This document shows, one piece after another, positions 23,172 through 35,253 of a DNA stretch of 64,000 nt. A program made the translations under genes and the position numbers. Every line of letters begins with the position of its first letter. Position 1 is the stretch's first letter. This DNA comes from Turnera subulata (lineage: Eukaryota > Streptophyta > Magnoliopsida > Malpighiales > Passifloraceae). Below the pieces are notes generated by a model. It had not been told where the DNA came from. It searched no databases and saw only the letters and a list, made by a program, of their open reading frames with translations. The stretch spans positions 12,004-76,003 of the forward strand of contig JAKUCV010000197.1 in assembly GCA_028386065.3 (NCBI GenBank), read 5' to 3'.

Positions 23172-23855
23172 CTATTTGTTGGGTTCAACATTAACCCTGA
23201 AACTCTGAGCCTCACCATTAATGTTGACCCTAACACTGTCATTCTAGGAGAACCACATACCACCCATGTTGTTTTCTCCAGGTATCTCAAACCGATTCGT
23301 TGGAGGAAAACGAAGTGGAATCACACCATGATTCTCTCCTGCTTGCCACAAAGTCTCAGTAATCAGTACCATGTTAGGCTTGTACTGATTCTTTAGATCC
23401 CTTAAGGTACGCACAAAATCTTGAGACATTCTTGCTACACCCCTGCAATTCCACAGTAAAAGTCGTACCTTAGGCCATGTAGGTGGTAACCCAGTCACCC
23501 TTGGGACGCTCCTAGCCATCATGGAAACCTGATAATAACTGCTTTGATTTAAAATTTGACATGAAGGCTTTAGCTGAAAATCCTGCAGTCTATTAGATAT
23601 GAAAAACATAATAGAATTAGCCGAGCCATAAAAGGAAGCCCTTAAATTGCTTTGGTCCTCTAGGAAGAATGTTTCTTCCATAGGAGTTACAAAGAACGTA
23701 GATGAATATAGTTCATCAACAAACACTAAACGAGGAATTCTCGCCAGAACATCCGGTAATTCCTCTTGCTGCTCATTCACCATGCTATAAGCTAACCTAT
23801 TTCTTCTTCCTAGAGAGGCACCCTCAACAAAGAAAATAGTAGCTGGGGAAGGCAT
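23172..23855 (-). pseudogene. ORF-B copy 2 in element 2, one nonsense codon
   Basis: Same 684-nt frame as the copies in elements 1 and 3, again antisense to its host element. Residues 1-203 are open and keep the N-terminal block (FFVEGASLGRRNRLAYSMVN) and the endonuclease-like block (LLLWNCRGVAR; YKPNMVLITET). Tryptophan 204 is replaced by TAG (23244-23246); reading on, homology continues to the normal terminal stop at 23172 with no frameshift. A further in-frame ATG at 23891 would add 12 residues not found in the other copies. The first 28 codons differ from copy 3 mainly at synonymous sites, pointing to past protein-level selection. The truncated 203-residue product could still be made. Confidence 0.75.
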
Positions 23856-23917
23856 TCTTCTTGTCTTGTTGATTTTTTGAGTTTTCTGCATCTTCCTGTC
23901 TCAAATCGCCTCCCCTT

Positions 23918-23924
23918 CTTATAG
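23918..23924 (-). promoter_or_regulatory. TATA-like box upstream of ORF-B copy 2
   Basis: CTATAAGAAGG on the minus strand, about 65 bp before the conserved ORF-B start. Position relative to the frame parallels copies 1 and 3. Confidence 0.45.
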
Positions 23925-25080
23925 CCTGAGATCAGACAGCTAGGTGTCAGTTTTTCAAATGTGGACCCTTCTTCTGTCTCCGAAAAGATCCAGAAGATTT
24001 TTCGGTAATTAAAACTTTGCATTATTTGTCAGTAAACTCCAAAGCTTTTCAATCTTCGAGGTTTTGCTTTTGGAAAAGTTTGCCACTATTTTAATTATTG
24101 TCCAGTAATTCTGATCTTTTTGACATGAGTGGCAGAAATAAGCCTAAAATTGGCACATATATAGCTAGCCTGAAGCTAGCAGTTGAGTAATCGAAACTCA
24201 ACATATCAAGCCAGAAGCTGAAATGCTCTAGCCTGAAGCTAGAAATTTTAAGTGTTTACATACACAAGTTTATACAGCCTGAAGCTGAGACCAACTAGAA
24301 GTAAACTGATAGATATGTAATTTATAGCTAGTATGCACCAGCCAGAAGCTGGTAAATAATTTTTCTAAGTTATCCAGCATGAAGCTGGCACCAACTTGAA
24401 GTTGGTACATGGACTTATTATTTGGCATGACCGGTTGGGCCGTCCCGGGTCAATAATGATGCACAAAATTTATTGGATCATTCATTAAAAAACCAGAAGT
24501 TTTACAATCAATGAATTTCTATGAGTTTGTTTGCTGCGAAAGTTATTATACGGCCTTCCTAAGATGAGAATGGCCTAGTATCACCAGCATGTTTGAGAAT
24601 AGTTCAGGGACATAAACGCGGGCTGATAAATCCGCGGTGTTAACCATCTAGGTAATTTTTACGATGCATCGACTAGATGGTCTATTGTGTAACGCAAGTT
24701 GGCATTGTGCGCACTAATTTAATAATTAAGCCACTTGCAGGTATATGTCCCTACTTATGTTACTAGACTATATGTCTAGATAATGCTGGTATATTTCTTC
24801 AATGGATAATGTATATAATTGGAAATAAACCCAAACAGATCTGGGGGAACATTGACAATTGATTGCAGGACTATTGATAAAATATTACTGTTTGAGAAAA
24901 TGGTATTTTATATGCAGCAACACTTGAGTGCATCAAGCCAACATGATGTTATAAGATCTCCCCTATTTAATTGATTAATGGTCATATACTTAGTATCTCC
25001 CATCTTCGGACCATCGGTTATTTAGTATATTATGCTCCACCACAGGGTTGTGAAATGGTCTCTTAAAGAAGATTGGGAAT

Positions 25081-26150
25081 CTACGTTGGGTATGAATCTC
25101 CATATGTTCCAAGAGTAATTGAAACCTATGATAGGAGATTGGAGATTCATTTATTGTAAGTTTTGCTTATTAATTTGATATTTTACCCAACATCAGGGGG
25201 AGGTAATAAGCAGCTGGATCAAGAGATTATTGAAATGATTTATCAATATCTAGTTTTTGATCCTCGAATAAATTAGTATGAACCTGAATTTCAAAAGATG
25301 ATTCATTTGCAGGAAAATTGATATGCAATTGTCAGAAACATTTAAATTAAGTATGACCATATACCAGCTGCAAATGCTCCTGTTTAGATTGATGTTCCTG
25401 AAGAACAATGTAAGTATGCAAATGAATCTATAGATTATACTCGGTTCCAAAAGAAAAGAAATTCTCGGTAGAGAATAAAGGAGCAAAGTGATAAGATGGC
25501 CCCAGTAAGGAAATAAGGCCTCCAGTAGAGGTTTGAATTAAAAGTCCTCATACAGAGGAAAATCCTCCAGAAGAGGTTTTCTGACACAAATTGATAAAGT
25601 TCCAGAAGTAACTCAGGTACTTGAAATAAGTGAGCATGGTGAGATCTCAATCACAGTGTCAGAAATAAGATGGAACCGACGTGAAATAACCGTCGACGGA
25701 ATATAATTTTTATTTATTATATAGCGCTAAATAAAATGAGGATAATGAACCTACTAATGAAAGTAGGCGTTGTATGATTGGCCAAAATATATGAGATATA
25801 ATTAAAGGCTGTGTTGGACTTGCATGTGAAGCGAGTAATTTTTTGGACCTGTAGTTCGTACACCAGATGGTGTAAAATTTAATCGGTCGGTAAATGGGTA
25901 TTTGTGCGGAAAATATAAATGAGATATAAAGCACGGTTGCACAAGGTTTTACCCGAACGACCTTATTTTTTAATTATGAGGAGATACACTCCCCTGTGGT
26001 GGATGCAATTATTTTGATAAGTCTGGCATTATATAAAAAGAATTAGAAATGCATCTAATGAATGCTTTTACAGCCTACTATGGATCCATAAGTTGTGAAA
26101 TATACATGAAGATTCCTGAAGGATCCACGTTGCCTGAAGCAACTAATTCT
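25081..26150 (+). pseudogene. Relics of copia pol in element 2
   Basis: Stop-interrupted stretches still match Ty1/copia polyprotein: YVGYESPYVPRVIE near 25083, FYPTSGGGN near 25180, DHIPAANAPV near 25358, the WNRREITVDG block near 25672 and CEIYMKIPEGSTLPEAT near 26095-26145. These correspond to the integrase/reverse-transcriptase region of copia elements. No catalytic domain is intact. Confidence 0.6.
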
Positions 26151-26756
26151 CGGGAAATTACATCCTGAAGAAGCTTCCAAATACCGTGCTAATAGATTGG
26201 TCCTGGAGTACCCTGACAAAGTACAATTTACATTGCAAGAAATATAAAGCCTGAAGCTTTTGTCTTAGGCCTATTGGCATGATATGAATTTACTCTTATC
26301 TTCGGGGAATAACAAATATGTAATCCTGTAAACCCGAAAGAGAGTAAAGTTGATTTTTGCAGATGTAGATCCCTTATTTAGTCCACACAAAGCACAGATG
26401 GACATCAACTACAACTTTACACATGATATTGCGATATCATCGGGACTACAAAAGCAAGATGGCAAGATAGACGCTCCAACGACAAAATCATGAAGATAAT
26501 GCTGCTAACTCTGTCCAATTGAAATAATGAAGTACCAAAAGTGATCAGACAAAATACACATCACCAGAAGCTGACAAGGACGATTGGCATGCAACGATAT
26601 CAAGAAATCAACGGAGGCCAAAATAAGGGGGAGTAGAATACGCACTGCACTCTTTTTCCCTTCACCAAGTTTTTATCTCACTGGGTTTTTCTTGGTAAGG
26701 TTTTTAATGAGGTAGTTGTCCCTAAAGCGTATTCTACCCAATGCACAATGACATTC

Positions 26757-26765
26757 AAGGGGGAG
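26757..26765 (+). other. Polypurine tract of element 2
   Basis: AAGGGGGAG directly before the 3' LTR. Confidence 0.85.
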
Positions 26766-26971
26766 TGTTATAAATATATTATTCCGAGGGACCAATATGT
26801 AATGAATATCATTTTGAGGGACCAAAGTGATACTTTGCCACCTCCTATGTATTATATATAAGGAAATAAAGAAACAGAAAACGGTGTGAAGCCGGGTAAC
26901 GAGACCCGTTGAACCCCTCCTCTCAAATCTTCTTCCCAAATTTTTAACTCAAATCCAATTGTTTTATAACA
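26766..26971 (+). repeat. 3' LTR of element 2
   Basis: 206 bp, about five transitions from the 5' copy; followed by target duplication AAACT. Confidence 0.92.
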
Positions 26972-26976
26972 AAACT

Positions 26977-29900
26977 AGTAATTTAGCGATTGACTCTTTC
27001 GATTTGCTCAAGAAAAAAATCTGTGTCCACTCATGGTGGTGATTACAAAGTTTATCAGACTGTCAATTAGATACTAAGTATCACAAATCTTCATTTGTCA
27101 ACTTTTGTGTCGCTTCATTACTAGGGCAAGACACGACACCCCTAGGCAAGTTTCTAAGTAAGCCGTCATCAATAAGAAAGTTACCCAACCTTAGAGCCCA
27201 ATCACAATCGACAGGACTTGCAGGGTCATTGTCTTTCATTTCTGGGCTTTAGGTACATGGATCTCGACATTTTCTAACCCCCAAATGTCTTGATACAGAC
27301 TCTTCTACGTCTACCCCTCGGAAAATTGCAAAGTAATCTGAAAACTACCAAATGGGTCTAAAAACTACAATCAAACCGCAGAAGAAAATTACAAAACATT
27401 TCTTCATGTCATCTATTCATAGTCCAAAAATTGGGGCTTTCATCCGATACATCCATGGCAGAAACATCCAAGGCCGATTACAATTACCCAAATCTTATCT
27501 CATTTTTTTGACTCCTACCTAGTTTGGATTAGAACCATCCGTGGCTAAAGATGTAAGGACTAAAGGACCCATCTGCTGTTTTCTTTCATGAACACCACAA
27601 ACCATGTGTCACCTACGCAGTCGGCCATGACACGAAAATCTGCTCTGTGTGTCTACTTCCATTTACTACATTAAAGAAAGCTCTACTCCTTTCTTATGTC
27701 GCTTTTCCCGGTTGGAAATGGGCAAAGATTGGGCAAAAAACAAAGCCACCGTTACATAGGATGTCAGTGGATGATGTTAGCTTGTCCCCTTGGGCCTAAC
27801 TGCATTGGAAACAGTCTTTTTAAACAGTGTGGCCATGTAAACACCACAGCATCTCTCCACGTATTGACTAGTCACTAGTGCAAATTGTCATCCCTCCACG
27901 TCTCATTTGTGACAAGGAATCTTTCACTGCAAGGACAAAGGCTGGATGAAATGAAACCTTCCTATGAAATGAGAAATGACTACTTTTGAATTGGTTCAAA
28001 AGAAAAATGATTAATTTGACTAGTGAATGACTCTTGTGTAAGTATTTCATCCACCATAATCAAACCAAATGCGCAGCTCAGAATATCAAATCGGCAACTC
28101 AAGAAAAAAAAAAATCAAAGAAGAAATCACTTAATATCGGAGATGGAAAGGACCCATCATACACGAAGATTACACGGGGTTTATTGTTTTCAGTTCAACT
28201 AGAAATACATGATTACCGGATGGTCTTAACTAATAACTAATGTCGTGTTCGAAATGTGGAATGTTAATTATAATTAATACCTCCACCAGCGAATCAAAGA
28301 AAGTGAAAATGGTGAAGTTATGTACTCGCAAATGGTCTTGGTTCTGGTTTTCCATCTCCAGCTATTACCTCGGCCACTTATCTTGTCGTCTCCTCAAATT
28401 TCAACCAACCCACCCCCTCCTCTGTCCTCGTAAATCCCAAAACTACACAGTTGTGGTCATGGGAGAAGAGTGCCACCGCATGGTCTTCTCTCCTGGTGCA
28501 TCCAGCTCCAACATGGACGTGGATCGGCGGACGGTTCCCCCCCAAACCTCATTGACTGATCTACTCCTCCGGATTCAGATGTTACCTGTATCAGTTATAT
28601 CTCAACCAGTTTTTTTAGCCTTTTCAGTTTTTTTTATATGTTCGAGACTTTAATCCCTTGTCATATATTGTATTATTATGTTTTATCATGTTTCTTGTAT
28701 AAGATAGAAGTCGACTTGAGCTACCGACTTCTAATCATGTATTGAGCTCACGTATATTGTTTAATATACTTCCTGGTTTTACACCCAAAAAAATATTGGA
28801 TTTAGAGCGTAATGGAAGTAACAGAAAACGTGTCTTTCCTTCTCGTTATTTTGATTGGGTTATGGACAGAAACTCGCCCTTCCCTCGAATCAGAAAAAAC
28901 CAAAAACAAAAAGAAGAGACTTGAAGGAAACAAAAACTTTCCGGAATTAGGATTATCTTATATGAAAACAACCTCTCTGTTCACATACATTTGGGAAACC
29001 AAATTAACGTTAAATTGTAAACATACACCATTCTTATAGTATTATTCTCTGGCAATCGTACCAACAATTCGATCATCTGAAGATAAGAACTCTGGTGTCG
29101 GGAAACTCCTAGTACAATTTAACGCAGGTGTCATATCAATTTACTTATTTAACTAATGCGTATTATTCTCTTAATTGGTTCTAGCCGTGGCATTTGTAAA
29201 ATTTAATGGAGACCTTAATTCAAAGTGTGACGCGTAAGGCTTCCTTTTCAAAAAGAGTTGTCATATACTTTACCAAACTCAATGTGAAATGTAGGGATTT
29301 GCTTTAGATCTCTTCAATTGCAGTGATTTGTTAATGTTTATGTAGAAAAGGATTTGATATGGTATCAGATTCCAGTCGGTACAACAAATATAAAACAGCG
29401 GCCGTGGCTTAATATCATAGCCAAAAAGTGAACTTAACGATTGGAAGAATATCATGTCGATTTTTTAAAAAATTAAGATACCAGAAAAGGCGGAATGCAG
29501 CGGATTTTGTTTGTAAACCTTCTTTTTCCTCTTGACAACAACTCATAAGAGATGTTTAGGGCCACAGATCTTCTATAACTTCCACATGAAGTTGGAGAAT
29601 TGTCATCTCATCGAATCCTAGGCGAAAAACAAGCCTCTCACGTACCCGAATAAAGAACTAACAAACAAGAAAAAAGATTGGGAAGCCTCTCACATCACTC
29701 TCCCCTATATATTAGGCCTTATTTTTTAAGTATTTTTTATTTTTAAATTTATTTTTTATACATCTTAACATAAAATTATTTTTTAGTTTTTTATATATAA
29801 AAAAATTATTAAATTTTCATACAAGTTAATTAAAATAGGTGTTTGATTGTATTATCTTTTTCTTGTAATTCTTAGAATGTATGTTTTTTTTCTTATTATG

Positions 29901-30790
29901 GTTATTGACCGTAGGAGGAAAAACACAGTAAGAATGACAATAAACATTTGAAATATTACTTATAATCAAATGTTTTACATAATTTTTTGATGATTAAATG
30001 TAATTCATATGAAGTATAGAATGAAATCCATGGTTACCCCGTAATAATATTTTACTGTTTATGATAAAAATTTCTGACTTTGATTTTTTTAATTACCAAT
30101 AGATTATAAAAGTATACTACAATTTCCTTAAAAATAATAGAATCAACATAGAATATAGGTTTTAAGATGAGAGATAGTATAGTGTACAATAAGTTTAATT
30201 AATGTTTAATTTAAGTTTTATTTTCTTCCAATACATGGACAATTTAGAAACTAAATATATTTTAAGGAGTACAAAAATAGATTTAAAAATAAAGAGGTAC
30301 TTCAAAAATAAGATCTAATACATAGGGAAAATGTAGAAGGTTTCCAAGAAGATAACACACCACTTATTTTAATTTGGAAATTTCTGCTCAGGAAAAACGA
30401 GCACAATTAAGCTAAACCCTTCTTTTTTAAAAAAATGAAAGCAGGCAAATTGGCCCCCCACCCCAGCCTTTTCTTCTTTTTTTCTAACCACAACCCCAGC
30501 CTTTGAGGAAAGCAAAACGAGGGAAGCCCCACCAACCATAGTGGGCCAGAGGGGGCCCACTTTCATCAGCCCACCCTCTCTTACTCCCTCCCTCGTTGCA
30601 TGTTGCTTACTTTTTCGGTTTTTCCTCGAGGGACCAAAAACGAATATCCGAATAATGATATGGGTTGGTTCAAGTTTTTTTTTTTTTAATCGTCAAGCAA
30701 CCACCGCTTCCTTTCTGGTTCCAAACTATAATTAAAAGAAAAAACAATAAAAATTAAAAATAACGCTCCTTAAACCCGTTTAATACGCGT
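26977..30790. other. Intergenic, no gene seen
   Basis: Nearly 4 kb without a convincing coding region. Frames such as 28240-28653 have no recognisable domain. Contains the AT-rich candidate element at 29703-30327. Confidence 0.6.
29703..30327. mobile_element. Candidate AT-rich MITE with long terminal inverted repeats
   Basis: The left end (CCCTATATATTAGGCCTTAT and about 40 more bases) matches the reverse complement of the right end (CCCTATGTATTAGATCTTAT...) over about 60 bp with several mismatches. I could not see a target duplication, so the borders and class are uncertain. Confidence 0.5.
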
Positions 30791-30791
30791 A

Positions 30792-30826
30792 GGGCCCACG
30801 CCGCCCTCCCTCTACCCCTATATATA
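30792..30826 (+). promoter_or_regulatory. Core promoter of the PB1 gene
   Basis: TATATATA at 30819-30826 in a GC-rich context, preceded by GGGCCCAC (about 30792), a typical TCP-factor site. The start codon lies about 165 bp downstream of the TATA box. Confidence 0.65.
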
Positions 30827-30990
30827 CCCGTCTATCGCTCTTCCCTTCGGTTTGCAACACAGAACACAAACCAAAACACCTCCTCCTCCCAAAAGAAGGG
30901 AAAAATTTCCTCTCCCGTCTTCTCTTCACTCTCTCCCCTCTAAAAGAAGGAGGTTCCCTTTTAAGAATTTTTTCTTTCCTAAGAAGAAGG

Positions 30991-31695
30991 ATGGTGAGCG
31001 ATAGTGAGACTAAGAAGAGCCCAGTGACAGTCAAGTTCCTGTGCAGTTACGGCGGTAAAATCCTCCCCCGTTCCGTCGACGGCAAGCTCCGTTACGTCGG
31101 CGGACTCACTCGCGTCCTCGCCGTGGATCGCTCCATATCATTTGCAGGTTCGTTACACTCTCCTCGCTTGCTATTTGGGATTCATCGATGAATTGATTAG
31201 TTAGTCGATTAGTTTGTTAATTAATTATAATCGGTTCTGTTATGCTAAATGTTTTTGTGGCTTGGTTTCGTTACAGAGCTGATGGTGAAACTTGGTGAAT
31301 TCTGTGGATACTCCGTCGAATTGAAGTGCCAGTTGCCTAAGGGAGACCTGGAGACGTTGATTTCCGTCAAATCCGACGAGGAGTTGGCGAATCTGATCGA
31401 GGAATACGACCGCGTCGCTCCCGGTTCGAAGATCAGGGCCGTTCTGACCCCGCCGAAGTCGCTGAAGACGGTGTCGCCTCCCCCGTCGGCTCCGGCGAGC
31501 GTGGACTACACCGCGACGCGATCGCCTTACGATTCCCCGGATTACCGCCGATACCGGAGTAATTCGCCGTCTTTCGGCTGCTACGGAGATTCCGGCCGGT
31601 TCCGCTACGACTACTCCCGCCGTGGACTAGCGCAGCATCAAAGAACTACAACCACCTTGTGCTGGGATCCCCGGTGTTACGGTTACTGCTATTGA
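30991..31695 (+). CDS. PB1-domain protein, 191 aa, 2 exons
   Basis: Exons 30991-31147 and 31277-31695 join in phase (GT-AG). Residues about 10-100 form a PB1 (octicosapeptide/Phox/Bem1p) domain: VKFLCSYGGKILPRSVDGKL carries the conserved basic side, and DLETLISVKSDEELANLIEE the acidic OPCA-like motif, so both interaction faces seem present. PB1 domains pair head-to-tail to assemble signalling complexes. The remainder (about 110-191) is low-complexity, rich in Ser, Pro, Tyr and Arg, ending CYGYCY; there is no kinase or other domain, so this is one of the small plant PB1-only proteins of unknown partner. The stop is followed by a normal AT-rich 3' region. Confidence 0.9.
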
Positions 31696-33852
31696 TCCCG
31701 ACTTGGAAAAGCCCCAAGATCTAGGGTTTCATTAAGGCACCTGGGCTTAGATTAGTTGATACGAATTACGAACTAAACAAACAAATTACTGGATGGTGAC
31801 GAAAACAAAACAGTAGTTGGAATTTTAGTGCTTGAGTTTTTGATGTGTGAAACTCGACTGTAAATTTGGGATAAACAAAAGGGTGAAATTTTTTGATTGC
31901 CTGAGAATATATGAAATGATTTCGCGGTTAGGGTTCCGTTTCCGGCCGTCAGTTTTGGATCTCCAACTTGGTTACTATTTTGAGTATTGACTCTGTCCGG
32001 TCTGCCACGTGGCCGTCATGCGTTGCCGGGACAAAAATTCGTGGCATTATACAGGTAAATATTCGTGTCTTTATACGGGTCGTTTCGTGCGGCCGGTTTG
32101 ACACGTACAGAGACCTAACTGGACTGTGGGGTCCAGTGCCACGAGCCGCAACCAATTGCTTTGTAAGTTTCTTTTTGCATTTTTTTCTATAATGATTCTG
32201 TTTGAATATATTGTTAGATTATTATTTTCCATTTCTTAATATGTTTGGTACCTGATTTGCAGGTCAAGGAATCCTGGGAATGGGAATATGTTTGACTTGA
32301 GGGCCAACTAACAGGCACCAAAGGAAATCAACACATTGCGTTGAATCTTCTTAATAAACTGAAACAAAAACATTTGGATGGCTATCATTAATCTTTGTTT
32401 AATTGGATGTTATAAAATGGTGAATACATTGAAGGCCATATTGATATAAGTATTCCCAAGGGGAGGAAGCAGACAAGAAAGTGAAAGAGAATAAACAATG
32501 ACTCAAAACAATACCATCAGCAAAGCAGCAAAAGGGAAAGACAAAGCCGTGGAAACCATATACGGGGAAGCTGTAATGCTTTTCCACTTCAGTTTCAGGA
32601 CTTTCTGTGTCTGATTTGACTTCTAACCACAGCAGATAGTTGGGTTTTTCTGCACCTAAGATCCTGGACTTAATCTTTGCAAACAGTGGAGGTGAGTTCT
32701 GTAAGAGTGGGAAGAATAATCAAACGGGCACTCATCTTGCAGGGCACTAAATCAGAGTTGGACTGGTGATCAATTGAGGACAAGAAGTCTAATGATTTAA
32801 CACATAATATCTCCAGGCGCTTTCAGACTTTGGCTTATAATGGAAGAAAAATCCAGAAACAGTAAACTCAGCCTGGGTTTTTTTTGACATAGTCAAACCA
32901 GTTCACGATTACAAATCTTATCGTATCAGTAGTTTATTTTATTCAAAGGGATTACTTGTCCCGCATAAACAATTAACAAGTTCTTGAAGCCGACCCCATG
33001 CCAGCTTTTAACAATTATGCTAAATGCAAACTTATTTGGCTTTTAATAGCTTTCTTATGTCAAGCAAAGTGGTAAACAGCGGGACTTTTGGGGCCCTGGG
33101 GCCAACCATTATCATTAGCCGGCTCACATCAGCGTGTATAAAATGTGTAAAGGGTTCCCTTCCCACTGGTTTTCCCTGACCTTTGAAACACTTAAACACA
33201 TTTGAGTAATATCTAACAGGAATTTATATCTGGTTAACATTTAATCATTTATGACTCATGAAATAATATATTTTAACACGCTAGGCATATAATTGGGACT
33301 GTCCGCTGCAGAACAGTTATTTGAGACTACTCCTGCAGATCAATTATAGAGAAAAACCCAACGAGTTTCTTGTGGCAAAAACAAAAAGTCACTCCAAAAT
33401 AAAATGTAACTCACCAAAGACATCTTCTCACGACTTTGTAGCCGCTGTCACCTTTTCTTCTTCACCTTGCCACTATATCACCACCATACAATGCCACCCA
33501 ACAAGCTCTTTCAAGTAAATTGACTTCAGCCAATAACAACACGCTTGACCTCATTGTGGTTGCAATCAGCTCGCCTCCCTTAAGGGTTCCTCTAAGCTAA
33601 TCAGCAATTATAATTTTGTCTGATAACAAGTATAAAACTTTTTATGCAGACACACCCTGGGCTTCCTGCCGCTAAGTTTCCAAATCGTTAATACTAAAAG
33701 TCAAAGGTTAAGACAACATAGGAGCTTGAACATTAACGCTGTTGATGTACAAATTGGATAGATTTATGCAATTACAATAACATCACCAGAACAAATAACA
33801 CCATAACGATGCAGGACGATTCTCGCACTGTTGGCGAGATGCAGTTGTAGAA
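31696..33852. other. Intergenic, no gene seen
   Basis: 3' flank of the PB1 gene and downstream side of the APC15 gene. No frame or repeat that I can support. Confidence 0.55.
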
Positions 33853-35253
33853 TCAACCTGTTTCTTGCTCAAACTCTTCACCTTCAGATTCCTCACCATT
33901 ATCAGCATCATCATCATCTGCCTCATTATCACACTCTTCCTTATCGTTATAAACAGTTGTTTTCCCAATCATAATGACATTGCTATTAGTCTTACTGATT
34001 TCATTTAACTGTCAAACAAGTCATTGTTTGTCAGCAAAGCAAGCACTCCAAAATAGAGAACAAAGCCAAATATCAACTAAGCAGAACTATTTTCTAAAAA
34101 AAAAAAAAAAAAAAAAACTCAGCAGAACTATAATCCCATATAGACTTCAAACATATAAACGCCTACTATGTATTCCAACTTCAAACAGATGTCATGTTGT
34201 ACTCTCTATTATTCATGGACAAATTAAGAGGCATGAATATACGCAGTTCGGGGTTTACTTCAAAATACAACAGCAAAGCAAGAGAAAGTCTATGGCAGAA
34301 ATAACCAAAAAATGCATAAAGAGGTTGATGCGAGGTATAGAAAGATGCATAGGCCAATAATAAGGGCTCTGTCTATGCCTGTATCAAGTCCAAACCTTTC
34401 TATCCTCCCCCACAGTATGCCCTCTACTTTTGCACTCAAAGTGCCTTTGTACCTTTCTCTCTAAGAATACCAACTTAAGCACCGGATTCCACCAAGGAAT
34501 CAAAACGCTAGTTTCCTCCTATCCACCCAACTGTGCAGGCCACCATCATCCTAACAGCCCCCTACAACATATCTTAGCAACAATTCACGGAGTATTTCTA
34601 TTGTGCCAACCTTGGTTTTCACATATTTTAAGCTTCAAAGTCCATGCTAAACAAAAACAAAAAAGTATCAGAAATATATTTTGGATTAACCAATTTCTCA
34701 AAGTTAAAACCTGACATCATATGAAGCCAGAAATAAAACTTCATGATGAGGTCTACAGGATTATACATACCCAAATAAACCAAACATCAATCAATCAATC
34801 AAACATGTGAAACTTTGACCCTGAAGACCTGGTCAGTGTAAACCAGGATGAATTTAGAATTCCAGACTCATCAACATATTAAACTGTACACTAGTGTTTT
34901 GGACGCTTGACTCCTAACTAATAAGTATATGAACCTTAAAATACAATGATCAAAGAATGCTGATAATAACCCCACAAATGCAGTCAAAACATCGGATAGA
35001 ATACACGAGGCAATTAAATTAATACTTCGAAGTTGAGAGATTGAAAGGAAATAAAATGGGAATTTCTTTTTTTTTTTTTTTTGTTTAGATAGGTATAAAG
35101 AGGGATTACCTTCTCTTCGAAATCGGATTCTTCCATGGCAAGGAGGAGCTCGTCGGTGTGGGGTTGGGGCCACTGGGATGGGAGGAGATGCGACGCCGGA
35201 GTAGTCCTCATGGAGGAAGGATACTGCGTCATGAAAGCAGGGAACTGTAACAT
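33853..35253 (-). CDS. APC15: Anaphase-promoting complex subunit 15-like protein, 99 aa, 2 exons
   Basis: Exon 1 is 35253-35110 and exon 2 is 34008-33853, separated by a 1.1-kb GT-AG intron in phase 0. The product starts MLQFPAFMTQYPSS, has LPSQWPQPHTDELLLAMEES in the middle of exon 1, then NSNVIMIGKTTVYND and a strongly acidic tail (CDNEADDDDADNGEESEGEE) ending EQETG. This layout - a short conserved N-terminus, an IGK motif and an acidic C-terminus - matches the APC15/Mnd2 family, which promotes turnover of the mitotic checkpoint complex on the APC/C in the nucleus. The assignment rests on recalled plant homologues; the small size limits certainty. The exons are short and easily missed by frame finding. 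Confidence 0.75.

Larger units (their letters stand above)
22424..24406. repeat. Dispersed array of hairpins with NNGAA loops (element 2)
   Basis: At least a dozen self-complementary units share a five-base loop ending GAA while the stem changes: TAGTC/GACTA (22424-22438), AAGAC/GTCTT (22480-22494), ATGCTC/GAGCAT (22835-22851), TGTTC/GAACA (22863-22877), GCTC/GAGC (22914-22926), TACTC/GAGTA (22930-22944), GCTAGC/GCTAGC (24164-24180), TCTAGC/GCTAGA (24227-24243), ACCAGC/GCTGGT (24337-24353), CCAGC/GCTGG (24374-24388) and ACCAAC/GTTGGT (24390-24406). More occur up to about 26260, for example GTTGC/GCAAC near 26130. Confidence 0.8.
21040..26971 (+). mobile_element. Element 2: non-autonomous Ty1/copia-type LTR retrotransposon with an antisense ORF
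   Basis: Two 206-bp LTRs (21040-21245, 26766-26971), starting TGTTATAAATA and ending TATAACA, flank 5.5 kb and are bracketed by a perfect 5-bp duplication AAACT (21035-21039, 26972-26976). A polypurine tract AAGGGGGAG precedes the 3' LTR, and the 3' region contains the CACTGGGTTTTTCTTGG-type leader seen in plant copia elements. The pol frame survives only as stop-riddled relics (25081-26150). In antisense lies a copy of ORF-B. The 5' leader (21300-21640) is GC-rich and ends in a splice-donor-like site. The LTRs differ at about five positions, all transitions, so the insertion is fairly young and methylated. Confidence 0.92.

Noticed and set aside
28240..28653. 137-residue plus-strand frame
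   Set aside because: No recognisable domain, no promoter or splice context that supports it.
33783..33968. 61-residue minus-strand frame
   Set aside because: Out-of-frame shadow of the second APC15 exon.
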